Source of the DNA: Salvia splendens
Taxonomy: Eukaryota; Streptophyta; Magnoliopsida; Lamiales; Lamiaceae
DNA length: 64,000 nucleotides
Reading direction: 5' to 3'
Assembly (NCBI RefSeq): GCF_004379255.2
Contig: NC_056039.1
Coordinates: 25,929,883 to 25,993,882 of the forward strand
The notes beneath the pieces were generated by a model that was not told where the DNA came from, made no database searches, and saw only the letters and a program-made list of their open reading frames with translations. The position numbers and the translations under genes are program-made. This document shows positions 1-11,201 of the stretch, piece by piece; the first letter of the stretch is position 1, and the number at the start of each line of letters is the position of its first letter.

Positions 1-2486
1 GCATGTTTTTACTTCACTGATGTGAACAAAATAGATCACTATAAGAAAATATCACAGAAACATCACTATAACCGTGGAAAACATCACTCTAAGCATGTTT
101 TTACTTCACTGATATGAAGAAAATAGATCACTATACGCATATATCACAGAAACATCACTTAACCGTGGAACACATCACTCTAAGCATGTTTTTACTTCAC
201 TGATATGAAGAAAATAGATCACTATATGCATATATCACAAAAACATCACTCTAACCGTGGAAAACATTACTCTAAGCATGTTTTTACTTCATTGATATGA
301 AGAAAATAGATCACTATACGCATATATCACAGAAACATCACTTAACCATGTAACACATCACTCTAAGCATGTTTTTACTTCATTGATATGAAAAAAATAG
401 ATCATTATACGCATATATCACAGAAACATCACTTAACCGTGGAAAACATCACTTTAAGCATGTTTTTACTTCACTGATATGAAGAAAATAGATTACTATA
501 TGCAAATATCACAGAAACATCACATATCCGTGGAACACATCACTATAACCATGTTTTTACTTCACTGATGTGAACAAAATAGATCACTATAAGAAAATAT
601 CACAGAAACATCACTCTAACCGTGGAAAACATCACTCTAAGCATGTTTTTACTTCACTGATATGAAGAAAATAGATCACTATACACATATATCACAGAAA
701 CATCACTTAACTGTGGAACACATCACTCTAAGCATGTTTTTACTTCACTGATATGAAGAAAATAGATCACTATACGCATATATCACAGAAACATCACTCT
801 AAGCATGTTTTTACTTCACTGATATGAAGAAAATAGATCACAATACGCATATATCACAGAAACATCACTTAACCGTGGAACACATCACTCTAAGCATATT
901 TTTACTTCACTAATATGAAGAAAATAGATCACTGTAGCATATATCATAGAAACATCACTTAACCGTAGAAAACATCACTCTAAGCATGTTTTTACTTCAC
1001 TGATATGAAGAAAATAGATCACTATACGCAAATATCACAGAAACATCACTTATCCGTGGAACACATCACTCTAACCATGTTTTTACTTTACTGATGTGAA
1101 CAAAATAGATCACTATAAGAAAATATCACAGAAACATCACTCTAACCGTGGAAAACATCACTCTAAGCATTTTTTTACTTCACTGATATGAAGAAAATAT
1201 ATCACTATACACATATATCACAGAAACATCAATTAACCGTGGAACACATCACTCTAAACATGTTTTTATTTCACTGATATGAAAAAAATAGATCACTATA
1301 CGCATATATCACAAAACATCACTCTAACCGTGGAAAACATTACTCTAAGCATGTTTTTACTTCATTGATATGAAGAAAATAGATCACTATACGCATATAT
1401 CACAGAAACATCACTTAACCATGTAACACATCACTCTAAGCATGTTTTTACTTCATTGATATGAAGAAAATAGATCATTATACGCATATATCACAGAAAC
1501 ATCACTTAACCGTGGAAAACATCACTCTAAGCATGTTTTTACTTCACTGAAATGAAGAAAATAGATCACTATACGCAAATATCACAAAAACATCACTTAT
1601 CCGTGGAACACATCACTGTAACCATGTTTTTACTTCACTGATGTGAACAAAATAGATCACTATAAGAAAATATCACAGAAACATCACTCTAACCGTGGAA
1701 AACATCACTCTAAGCATGTTTTTAGTTCACTGATATGAAGAAAATAGATCACTATACACATATATCACAGAAACATCACTTAACTGTGGAACACATCACT
1801 CTAAGCATGTTTTTACTTCACTGATATGAAGAAAATAGATCACTATACGCATATATCACAGAAACATCACTCTAAGCATGTTTTTACTTCACTGATATGA
1901 AGAAAATAGATCACAATACGCATATATCACAGAAACATCACTTAACCGTGGAACACATGACTCTAAGCATGTTTTTACTTCACTAATATGAAGAAAATAG
2001 ATCACTGTACGCATATATCATAGAAACATCACTTAACCGTAGAAAACATCACTCCAAGCATGTTTTTACTTCACTGATATGAAGAAAATAGATCACTATA
2101 CGCAAATATCACAGAAACATCACTTATCCGTGGAACACATCACTCTAACCATGTTTTTACTTTACTGATGTGAATAAAATAGATCACTATAAGAAAATAT
2201 CACAGAAACATCACTCTAACCGTGGAAAACATCACTCTAAGCATTTTTTTACTTCACTTATATGAAGAAAATATATCACTATACACATATATCACAGAAA
2301 CATCACTTAACCGTGGAACACATCACTCTAAACATATTTATATTTCACTGATATGAAAAAAATAGATCACTATAAGCAAATATCATAGAAACTTTACTAT
2401 AACCACGTAATACATCACTCTAAGCATGTTTTTACTTCACTGATATGAAAAAATAGATCACTATAAGCAAGGATCACAGAAACTTC
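1..2486. repeat. ~91-bp tandem satellite with higher-order structure
   Basis: About 27 head-to-tail monomers of roughly 91 bp run from the window edge, so the array continues to the left. Each monomer has recognisable blocks: a GCATGTTTTTACTTC start, an ATAGATCACTATA block, ATATCACAGAAACATCAC, and a CCGTGG block. A variant monomer (GATGTGAACAAA plus ATAAGAAAA) recurs near positions 19, 567, 1093, 1640 and 2167, with alternating spacings of about 547 and 526 bp. Longer variant patterns recur at about 1073-1074 bp, for example ACTGTGG near 700 and 1774, and AAAATATATCAC near 1190 and 2268. One monomer near 780-810 is internally shortened. No gene lies in it. Confidence 0.95.
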
Positions 2487-2556
2487 ATATCAGTGGAGTA
2501 AAAACATGCTTAGAGTGATGTGTTCCATGGTTAAAGTGATGTTTCTGTGATATTTG
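2487..2556 (-). repeat. Single inverted monomer closing the satellite
   Basis: Read on the minus strand, this stretch is one satellite monomer (GCAAATATCACAGAAACATC through to the GCATGTTTTTACT block and CCACTGAT). It directly abuts the last plus-strand monomer, so the array ends in a palindromic junction. Such a junction can come from a fold-back type element or from an inversion at the array edge. The sequence alone does not decide between them. Confidence 0.88.
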
Positions 2557-2945
2557 CTTTAGGTTAATTTGAAAATCACCAAAGTTAGTAAGTTACACTT
2601 CATAATTCAGTGGTCGACTCAGATCGTTGATTGAAGTTCACCGGAGTTACGGCTTCACAAATACTATTTTTATATTTTCAAAATAGGAGTATTAATTTTA
2701 AAATCTTGCGTAACATATTCATATTGGGAGATCATCACAATAAAAAAACAAAATATAGTGGTGCAGGCACCGATGCTGATGCACGTGTATAATGTCAATC
2801 CATTAATCATATATCCATATTACTCAATAATTTCGTAGTAACTACATAAATCATTTCTCAGTATTTCTAATTGATTAATCTACTACATCTCTTTCGCTGG
2901 AAGGCTGGAACTTTGACCCCTCTCTCTTTTCTCTGTTGCAGTATA
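2557..2945. other. Spacer upstream of a small secreted-protein ORF
   Basis: No gene is seen here. The 3' part (about 2913-2941) is a pyrimidine-rich run ending in TTCTCTGTTGCAG. It resembles a 3' splice site just four bases before the ATG at 2946, so a 5'UTR intron is possible. Confidence 0.35.
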
Positions 2946-3410
<465 letters not shown>

Positions 3411-3555
3411 CTAAAGTTGATTTTCCTAAAATACCCCTATGCAGTTTTTATTAACTAAAAATGTTTACTTATTTTGGTCATTCGATTAAGATAATGAGTG
3501 GTTGAGATTTACTCTCTAGTTATACACTTAATATTAGTTATACTTTAATCATCTC

Positions 3556-3557
<2 letters not shown>

Positions 3558-3607
<50 letters not shown>
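3558..3607. repeat. (AT)n microsatellite
   Basis: About 25 uninterrupted AT dinucleotides, immediately followed by GGGGAGCC. The stretch 3608-3900 after it has a repeated block (TGCATTATTACACTATAATG at about 3699 and 3739) and no gene. It is probably a transposon remnant bordered by AT runs. Confidence 0.9.
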
Positions 3608-3610
<3 letters not shown>

Positions 3611-3928
3611 GAGCCTTATTCTCCTATTCATCCCTTAGATCCTTTATTCTTCTTAATATGGGTGGTTAGATCTCATTCATCAACGGTCCAGATGATCTGC
3701 ATTATTACACTATAATGGTGCATTATTAGTCGGTGTGCATTATTACACTATAATGGTGCATTATTAGTTGGTGTGCATTATTCAACTGAAAATATACATT
3801 ATTAAATGACACGTGACACCAATCTAACCGTCGGATGATAAAATCGTGGGGCTGAGATTAAAAAGAACAAAGAACAAAAGATAAAAAAGGAAATGAATAC
3901 ATCCCTATATATATATATATATATATAT

Positions 3929-4305
3929 GGGTGTGATAAACTACAAACCCTCTATAATACAAACTATACAAACTTTAATCCTACTCACTTAATACAATTA
4001 ATCAACGGTTAATATAAGTGATTTTTCTAATGTCAACATTTCCTACAAATCTGTACACTCCGTTGACATCGAACAATCATAATTTGTACACCCCCGTTGA
4101 CAGAATTTTTACACCCTGTTGACATCAACCCCCGTTGACAGAATTTGTACACTCCATTGACATCAGCCCCCCCCCCCCCCCCCCCCCGCTGACAGAATTT
4201 GTACACTCCGTTGACATCAGCCCCCATTGACATAATTTGTACACTATGTTGACATCAGTTTGTATAGTTTATATTATAGAGAGTTTGTATTTGATCACAC
4301 ATCTC
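3929..4305. mobile_element. MITE with ~45-bp terminal inverted repeats and internal minisatellite
   Basis: The left end (GGGTGTGATAAACTACAAAC and onward to about 3973) is the inverted complement of the right end (about 4257-4303). A degenerate 30-35 bp repeat fills the middle, built from GTTGACATCA, CCCCGTTGACAGAATTTGTA and CACTCC blocks (4080-4255). It includes a run of about 17 C residues near 4170-4187. There is no protein-coding capacity. The ends touch AT-rich microsatellite DNA, so a target duplication cannot be called. Confidence 0.75.
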
Positions 4306-4997
4306 TATATAGATAGACCAACTATTTAGTCCAACTTTATATTTAAATGACTATTAATCTTAATTAGTTAAATCATGGCTCCTTACTACACTTCTCTATT
4401 ACGCTTCTAACCAATATATTGACTATTTAAACTTGAATACTAGTAATATTAGTGTATTACCAAGTTATAAATTGTTTTTCATTTAAAATAATTTACTTAA
4501 AACGGACAATAAATAAATCATATAAGGAATCCGTGAATCGGACCGATCAAACACTAGTTTGAATTAAAAAAAAAGTTCTTCTCCACAATATTCTATTCAC
4601 TGGGTTTGTTGTGACAACATACTGATAACTACACGATGACTGCAATTACTCAAAGAGTCAAATATTATTTTGTGTGTATCATATAACAACAAGTGAAAAC
4701 TGAGCATCTTTGAGTTGTCTTCTGAATTCATCCAAAAATAAAAACGATGGACCGCCAAAATGATAAAGATAGAGAAGGAAAGCACGACCCTAAATGTATC
4801 TACCCTTCACGGACTTATATTGAACTTCGCAATTGCTAAACTCCACAAACTTCCAAACTCTTCATTTCACTTCATCATTATCGAACTTCCTTTTCTTTCA
4901 AGGGTTAATCATTGTTTGCCCCACGACAAGCTTCACATTTTTAATCTTCATCTTTTCAACCATATTAGTATTGCTTTATTAATATCATTAAAACAAT
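4306..4997. other. Intergenic DNA, no supported gene
   Basis: AT-rich sequence. A 79-codon open frame at 4760-4999 has no signal peptide, domain or similarity I recognise, and I do not call it. Confidence 0.5.
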
Positions 4998-5222
4998 AGG
5001 GATGATATATTTGTACAAACTCTAAACTATGTTAACAGATGATAAATAACGTCAACAGAAAATGTCTACACAATGTCAACATTGTCAACCGATTGACATT
5101 ATGTTGACATTTTCTGTTGATGCTGATGTTATTTATCATCTATTGACATCAAATCTTGAAATCTAACAGTCTAGATCATAGTTTATAATATATAGGGAGG
5201 ATCAGTTTGTATTTTATCAGTG
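4998..5222. mobile_element. Related fold-back MITE
   Basis: An internal palindrome pairs GATGATAAATAACGTCAACA (from about 5038) with TGTTGATGCTGATGTTATTT (to about 5141). The outer ends (GTACAAACTCTAAACTATG and CATAGTTTATAATATATAGG) are imperfectly inverted. The GTTGACA vocabulary and the TTTGTA...TAGTTTATA ends match the MITE at 3929-4305, so the two are likely one family. Confidence 0.65.
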
Positions 5223-5477
5223 CCAAATAATAATATAAGTATATGTTACTCTTTAATATAATACATGTTTACTCCAATAGGATTTCATCAATTATAGTAC
5301 AAACGACTCCCCATAACAGTGTTTTTGTAGGTAGCTATGTCTTCCTCTAACTTTTACTAATTGATTTAATTGTTCCACACAACATCATATACTATATATT
5401 ATAAAATAATACTACTAGAAAGTTGTTGCATTAATTGGTGTACAGCATATCATTCACGGGTTGCCCCAAAATTGAAC

Positions 5478-5485
5478 TATAAAAT
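5478..5485 (+). promoter_or_regulatory. TATA box of the proline-rich protein gene
   Basis: TATAAAAT lies 53 bp upstream of the chosen ATG at 5538. That implies a transcript start near 5510 and argues against the two in-frame ATGs upstream (5370, 5490). Confidence 0.6.
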
Positions 5486-5537
5486 CATGTATGAAACAAA
5501 CCCTAAACTCACAAACTCAAAAACCCTAACCCAACCC

Positions 5538-6218
5538 ATGGATCCAAAGCCTCTAGCCATGTTGTACATCTTCATGGTTTTCATGCTAATCACATTGCCA
5601 CCAGCCTTCTCTTGGCAACAAAACTGCCCACCACCTTACCCTCCCTACGGCGGCCGCCCCTCCCCCCCAGCCCACCACCACCCACCCTCCCCTCCCAAAC
5701 ACCACCCTCACCCACCCTCCCCTCCAAAACACCACCCCCACCCACCTTCCCCTCCCAAACACCACCCTCCCCAACCACCCCACCACGCCCCCCCGGTAGT
5801 CCACCCGCCAGTCATCGTGCCACCAATAATCATGCCACCTCCCGTCATCTCTCCCCCGATAATCATGCCACCTCCGGTGACCAAACCGCCCCCTGCCTCT
5901 CCTTACCCTCCCTACACCCCACCCGGAGGAGGGAAACCGGGCCCACCACCAGCAGCCACGTGCCCCATAGACGCGCTGAAGCTAGGGCTGTGCCTCGACG
6001 TACTGGGAGGGTTGGTCCACGTGGGGATAGGAAACCCGGTGGAGAACATATGCTGCCCGGTGCTACAAGGCCTCCTAGAGCTCGAAGCCGCCGTTTGTTT
6101 GTGCACAACAATAAGGCTTAAGCTTCTCAATCTCAACATTTTCCTTCCCTTGGCGCTGCAGCTGCTGGCCACGTGCGGCCTTACGCCACCGCCGGGGTTT
6201 GTGTGCCCACCTCTCTAA
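5538..6218 (+). CDS. Hybrid proline-rich cell-wall protein (HyPRP, 8-cysteine motif)
   Basis: The single-exon gene encodes 226 residues. A signal peptide (about residues 1-30, ending in PPAFSW) targets it to the secretory pathway. Next come Pro/His-rich repeats of the SPPKHHPHPP type (about 40-90), then Pro/Val/Ile-rich IIMPPPV repeats (about 95-125). The C-terminal ~85 residues form the hydrophobic eight-cysteine domain of the LTP/hydrophobic-seed superfamily: C-x9-C, CC, CLC, C, C are all present, starting at CPIDALKLGLC. Proteins of this architecture (such as the cell-wall linker proteins) are thought to join plasma membrane or cuticle to the wall. The start at 5538 is set by the TATA box and the signal peptide. 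Two 8-cysteine genes of the shorter DC2.15 type occur elsewhere in the window. The frame is intact and codon use is GC-richer than its surroundings. Confidence 0.92.
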   Translation: MDPKPLAMLYIFMVFMLITLPPAFSWQQNCPPPYPPYGGRPSPPAHHHPPSPPKHHPHPPSPPKHHPHPPSPPKHHPPQPPHHAPPVVHPPVIVPPIIMPPPVISPPIIMPPPVTKPPPASPYPPYTPPGGGKPGPPPAATCPIDALKLGLCLDVLGGLVHVGIGNPVENICCPVLQGLLELEAAVCLCTTIRLKLLNLNIFLPLALQLLATCGLTPPPGFVCPPL

Positions 6219-6624
6219 GAGTTTTTCTATGTTCCATGGCGGCCGTGCTTGTTGGTTCTTGCTACATGCATCGGATCGGAGTTTGGGGTTTTGTAATAAT
6301 TAATTTGCTCATTAGTTTCCTAATTTTCTAAAATGTTTTGTGTTAGGAGTACTACTTGTGTTTTGCTAGACTAAATGTTTGTGATCTTTGTGTTATTATA
6401 TATAACTACTACTTTTATTAATTTGCTGTTTAGTTTTCAAGTTTTCTAAAGCTTTTTTTTATCATTACTTGGATTTCTCTAGACTAAGTATGTGATCTTT
6501 GCGATATTATTATTGCTTGTATTAGCTTTTATATTAAGATAATCTTCGTGTTATTGATTATTTATTTATTTTATTCTAGATAGCCATCGATATGTGATGA
6601 AGGGATGGAAACGGGTACAAATGT
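6219..6624. other. 3' flank of the proline-rich gene
   Basis: T-rich 3'UTR-like sequence. A partly duplicated block (GTTTTGTGTTAGGAGTACTA and the related GTGATCTTTG/TTATTAT stretch) recurs between 6340 and 6520. No gene is seen. Confidence 0.4.
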
Positions 6625-6846
6625 AATCCCTCCATCTCTAATAATTTGTCACAATTTTACTTGACAAATGTTTTAAGAAATGTAATAGAAAATGGGTTGA
6701 AAAGTTCATAGCATGGTCTACTTTTATATACTAGTTTTATAATAAAATGTGAGTGAGAATGAGGTAGTAGGATGTGAGATTCGTTACCAAAAATGGTAAA
6801 AAAAATTAAAGGTGACAAATTTTTCAAAACGGTGGGGAGGGAGTAT
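6625..6846. mobile_element. Stowaway-like MITE
   Basis: The ends are complementary: TCCCTCCATCTCTAATAATT on the left and an inverted GGGGAGGGAGTA on the right, both bordered by TA. GTGACAAATTT near the right end mirrors AATTTGTCAC on the left. It is about 220 bp and non-coding. Confidence 0.8.
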
Positions 6847-6985
6847 GTGATTTTAAAATAATCTGTTACCTTAAATATTTGTGCTAAGCACCGATCATAT
6901 AATTTTTTTATTACCGAAATTTCAAGGTTGGAAATAAACACGTACTGTACTCAATATTTTTTTATTATAGGTAATAAAATATTAC

Positions 6986-7220
6986 TACCTCCGTTCCGCA
7001 TTAACTGTCACAATTGCTTTTCGGCACTCGTTTTATAAAAATGATAATAAATAGTTAAAGTCGATAAATAGTAAAATAAGAGGAAGAATAAGGTAGAGAA
7101 GAGTCTTCTTTACATTACTCTCTCTCTTACATTACTATTTTTCCACTTTAACTATTTATTATCATTTTTATAAAACAAGTGTCGAAAAGCAAATATGACA
7201 GTTAATGCGGGACGGATGTA
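6986..7220. mobile_element. Stowaway-like MITE with long inverted arms
   Basis: The left arm starts TACCTCCGTTCCGCATTAAC and is complementary over about 85 bp to the right arm ending GTTAATGCGGGACGGATGTA. The whole element can fold into one hairpin with a short loop around 7080-7135. Confidence 0.88.
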
Positions 7221-8351
7221 ATATATATTAATATTTAATATTAATTTAGGTTAATCTTGCTAACAAGATTCATGATTAAGTCGTTAATTTGGTCAAACCA
7301 CGGTTGGTCATTAAGTTTAGACTGAAATGTTAATTCTGAACCAAAATATATTTCCATTTAGGATAAAAAGATAACACTATGGATATGACCATTAAATTTT
7401 TATAGAGAAAACGTATGTGATTAGACTATATTCTTTAATTAATTACTTTTTTTAACTCTTTTTCCCATGTTTTTCTTAAAAAGATTGTTGGGGGAAATTG
7501 GGTGATTTTCTAGTGCTAATGGTACAACTCGAGGTATGGAAATTGCCCACCATTCCAAGTTGTGGCTCTACACCACTGATTTATTTATTCTGACGATTCT
7601 AACTACCCCGCTGATTCCTAAGTTTTGGAAATTTACTATAAGGTCTTTAAAATAAATTCAATTAAACACCCTTAACTAATGCCGGTAAAAATCTACCATT
7701 TTACTATAGTAAAATATACATTCTCGTATGTAATCTTTATCAAAGTTAATATCATTCATTTGTTCGCGAATATGAGTCCTGTTTTTTTTTAATATTTTCT
7801 TAAAACTCGTGCCAGAAAGAAATGAGATTCCTATTCGTGGACAGAGGGAGTAATACAATATATTAAGAATGAACAGTTCATTAAAAACAACAAAGGCATT
7901 CTCATTGTTTCATTACAGGGGGACTGTACTAACATATAGATACTCTTATCCTTATTGAAATCACAGTCCAATCTTACTTATCGACACTACATCATAAACA
8001 TAAACTCTCTTTTTCCATTGTTATAATTCAAAACATCAAAAAAAATATCTGGCAGAAATTCAATAAAAAATTATCCATTACATACCACCTTTCCAAATAT
8101 AGAAAATTCTATTAAAATGTAGAAACTATGTAAAAAATCCTCATGCAGCGGCCAACCGCTCAAAAGAATACACAATTTCCCCAAGCAAAATAACGAACAC
8201 CAAAATGACGACAACAGATGCCGTTTTCGTTGTTTTCTTGAATAATTTACAATGGTTAGCTTTTGCAGCAACAATGATGAACATTGATGGTTTGAGACAA
8301 GAGACAAAACATTAGAATTATACATATACAAAAGTTCGAAAGGTATGAAAA
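7221..8351. other. Upstream region of the cation/H+ exchanger
   Basis: AT-rich DNA with no supported gene. A MITE end remnant (AAACTCGTGCCAGAAAGAAATG through GGACAGAGGGAGTA) sits at about 7790-7852. A minus-strand open frame at 8071-8403 overlaps the CHX start and shows no family features. Confidence 0.5.
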
Positions 8352-10948
8352 ATGGCTGAGTCTGCGAACCAAACGGAGGGGGTGATAGTATGCTATGCTC
8401 CAACGATGATCACAACCAACGGGATTTGGCAAGGCGATAACCCTCTCGACTATTCCCTGCCCCTCTTCGTCTTGCAGCTAACCCTCGTCGTTGTCACCAC
8501 CCGTATCCTCGTCTTCGCCCTCAAGCCCCTCCGACAGCCCCATGTCATCTCCGAAATTCTTGTAAGTTATGCGGCAAACCGATGTTTTTATGGAAAAGAG
8601 GAAGTATTTAATTTATTCTGTTTAGTACTACTTGTTTGTGAAGGGCGGGATAATCTTGGGGCCGTCCGTGCTGGGAAGGAACAAGAAGTTCGCGAGCACG
8701 ATTTTCCCCCTAAGGAGCGTGTTGGTTCTCGAAACCATCGCAAATGTCGGGCTTCTCTACTTCCTCTTCTTGGTTGGAGTGGAAATGGACATCACCTTGA
8801 TAAAACGCACCGGGAAGAAGGCTGTGGTGATCGCGATTGCAGGCATGATCCTCCCTTTTCTGATAGGAGTGTTCTTCGCCTTCGTCCTGCATGAGAAGTC
8901 CGGATTTGTGAGGCTAGGGACGTTGATACTCTTTCTTGGAGTCTCCTTGTCTGTCACCTCTTTCTCTGTCCTCGCTCGTATCCTCGCAGAGCTTAAGCTT
9001 CTGAACTCGGATATGGGGAGGCTGGCCATGTCATCCGCTCTCATAAACGACATGTGTGCTTGGGTTCTGCTAGCCGTTGCCATTGCTTTGGCTGCGAACC
9101 AGGACACGTCTCTGACTTCACTGTGGGTTATTCTTTCGAGTTTGGTGTTTGTGGTTTTTTGTGTGTATGTTGTGAGGCCTGTCATCTCATGGGTGATACA
9201 GAGGACGCCCGAGGGCGAATCCGTGAATGAGGTATACATCTGTCTTATACTGACCGGAGTGATGATCTCGGCTTTCATCACGGATGCCCTTGGCACACAC
9301 TCTGTTTTTGGAGCTTTTGTGTTTGGGTTAGTCATCCCAAATGGCCCTTTCGGTATAACTCTGATAGAAAGGATGGAGGATTTCTTTACCGGACTTCTTT
9401 TACCTCTGTTTTTCGCCATCAGCGGCCTCAAAACCGACGTCTCTTCTATAAAAGATTTCAGTACGTGGGCTATTCTAGCTGCGGTTATCGTCCTTGCTTG
9501 TGCGGGTAAAGTCGCAGGCACGCTTCTCGTCACTATCTACTATAAGATCCCATTCGACGACGGCCTCACACTTGGTCTGCTCATGAACGCCAAAGGCCTC
9601 ATCGAGATGATCGTGCTCAACGTTGGAAAAGATCAGAAGGTATTGTTAATTAATTATAGCTTCTATACTAAAAATATGTGTTCTTATCATGTTTTGCCAT
9701 GTCCAGGTTCTGGACGACGAAGCGTTCGCACTTATGGTGATCGTGGCAACCGTCATGACTTCAATCATCAGTCCAATCGTAACAACTGTATACAAACCCG
9801 CCAAGAAATTCGCACCGTACAAGAGGCGGACAATCCAACAAACCAAACAGGACGACGAGTTTCGGGTCCTCGTTTGCGTGCACACTCCGAAAAACGTCCC
9901 GACCATAATCAATCTTCTCGAAGCTTCCCACCCGACCAAGAAGTCCCCGATGTGCACGTACGTCCTCCACCTAGTCGAGCTCACCGGCCGCTCCTCCGCC
10001 ATGCTCATCGTCCACAACGGCCAAAAATCCTCCCGATCCTCCGTCCACCGGACCCAGTCCGACCACATCATCCACGCCTTCGAAAACTTCCAACAAAACA
10101 TCGGCTTCATCTCCATCAATCCATTAACTGCAATCTCCCCTTACTCCACAATGAACGAGGACATCTGCCAGGTGGCCGAGGACAAGCGCGTTGCCTTCAT
10201 CATCATCCCCTTCCACAAACAAATAACGGTCGACGGAGGGCTGGAGACTGCCAACCCAGCTCTCCGGACCATCAACCAGAACGTACTCGCCAACGCCCCC
10301 TGCTCTGTCGGGATCCTGGTCGACCGCGGGCTAACCGGGTCGACCAGGCTGTCCGTTAACCACACCGGACATCACGTCGCTGTGCTGTTCTTCGGTGGGC
10401 CAGATGGCAGGGAGGCGCTGGCGTATGCATGGAGGATGTCAGAGCACCCGGGGATAAACCTCACAGTAGTGCGCTTCCTGCCCGGGGAAACCGGGCACGA
10501 GGAGGAGAAGGAGGAGGAGGAGGATAGGGACAAAGAGATGGATGCAGAGATTATTAGCCAGATTAGAGCGAGGGCGTCGGGGGATGCCTCGATTGTATAC
10601 AAGGAGAAATTCGTGAACAATGGACAGGAGACGGTGGCGACGATAAGGTCGATGGATGCGATTTATGATTTATTTATAGTGGGGAGGGGGGAGGGGTACA
10701 CGTCGCCGCTGACGGCGGGGCTGACGGATTGGAGCGAGTGCCCGGAGATTGGAGGGATTGGGGATTTGCTGGCGTCGGCGGATTTCGCAGCGACGTGTTC
10801 GGTGTTGGTGGTGCAGCAGTATGTGGGGGCGGAGGTGTTAGGGGAGACGGCGGAGGCGGGTACACCGGATAGTCCTAGTCAGCAGCTGCCTGACCGACCG
10901 TTTGATTTGGTGCGGCGGACGTCGCCGCGGGGTCTTACACAACCGTGA
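8352..10948 (+). CDS. CHX15: Cation/H+ exchanger, CHX15-like
   Basis: Three exons, 8352-8561, 8644-9639 and 9707-10948, joined by introns of 82 and 67 bp with GTAAGT/AAG and GTATTG/CAG borders, give 815 residues, the usual CHX length. Residues 1-~430 are the Na+/H+-exchanger membrane domain of the CPA2 family. Visible family motifs are GGIILGPSVLGR, GLLYFLFLVGVEMD, the ALINDM segment carrying the conserved Asn-Asp pair, GTHSVFGAFVFGL and LLPLFFAISGLKT. The soluble C-terminal half contains LRVLVCVHTP-type (here FRVLVCVHTP), ELTGRSSAML, CSVGILVDRGL and ADFAATCSVLVVQQY, as in plant CHX proteins. The MITTNGIWQGDNPL N-terminus and VGKDQKVLDDEAF junction most resemble Arabidopsis CHX15. Such proteins move K+ and adjust pH in endomembranes, often in pollen. 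That role is from the family, not from this sequence. No break is seen. Confidence 0.95.
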
Positions 10949-11198
10949 TGGCTCTCTCTTATGCGGGATGAATTGTTTTATTGATTTGTTGTATAATTAG
11001 CTCCACTAGAAATTTGTCTCTAAAATCATGAACTTTAGTTAAATTTTAAAATTAGTCTAAAATATCACAAATTTTACAATTTATTTGTTATTTCTCATGA
11101 CAGAACAATCATCATACAACCAATTTCCGTGCATTTTTTAATCCTACTTGGGACTACTGAATCAACGTGATTTTCTACGTAACTTTTTATCCTACTTG
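10949..11198. other. 3' flank of CHX15-like gene
   Basis: AT-rich presumed 3'UTR and spacer. No gene is seen before the transposon begins at 11202. Confidence 0.5.
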
Positions 11199-11201
11199 TT
11201 A

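Noticed and set aside
1..2486. Regularly spaced repeats resembling a CRISPR array
   Set aside because: The repeats are contiguous 91-bp monomers without unique spacers, in a plant nuclear context.
5586..6172. Several open frames on both strands across the proline-rich gene
   Set aside because: They are shadows of the Pro-codon-rich CDS and have no signal peptide or family features of their own.
8757..10365. Long minus-strand frames opposite the CHX gene (258, 157 and 74 codons)
   Set aside because: Antisense shadows of a well-supported three-exon gene. No domain is recognisable.
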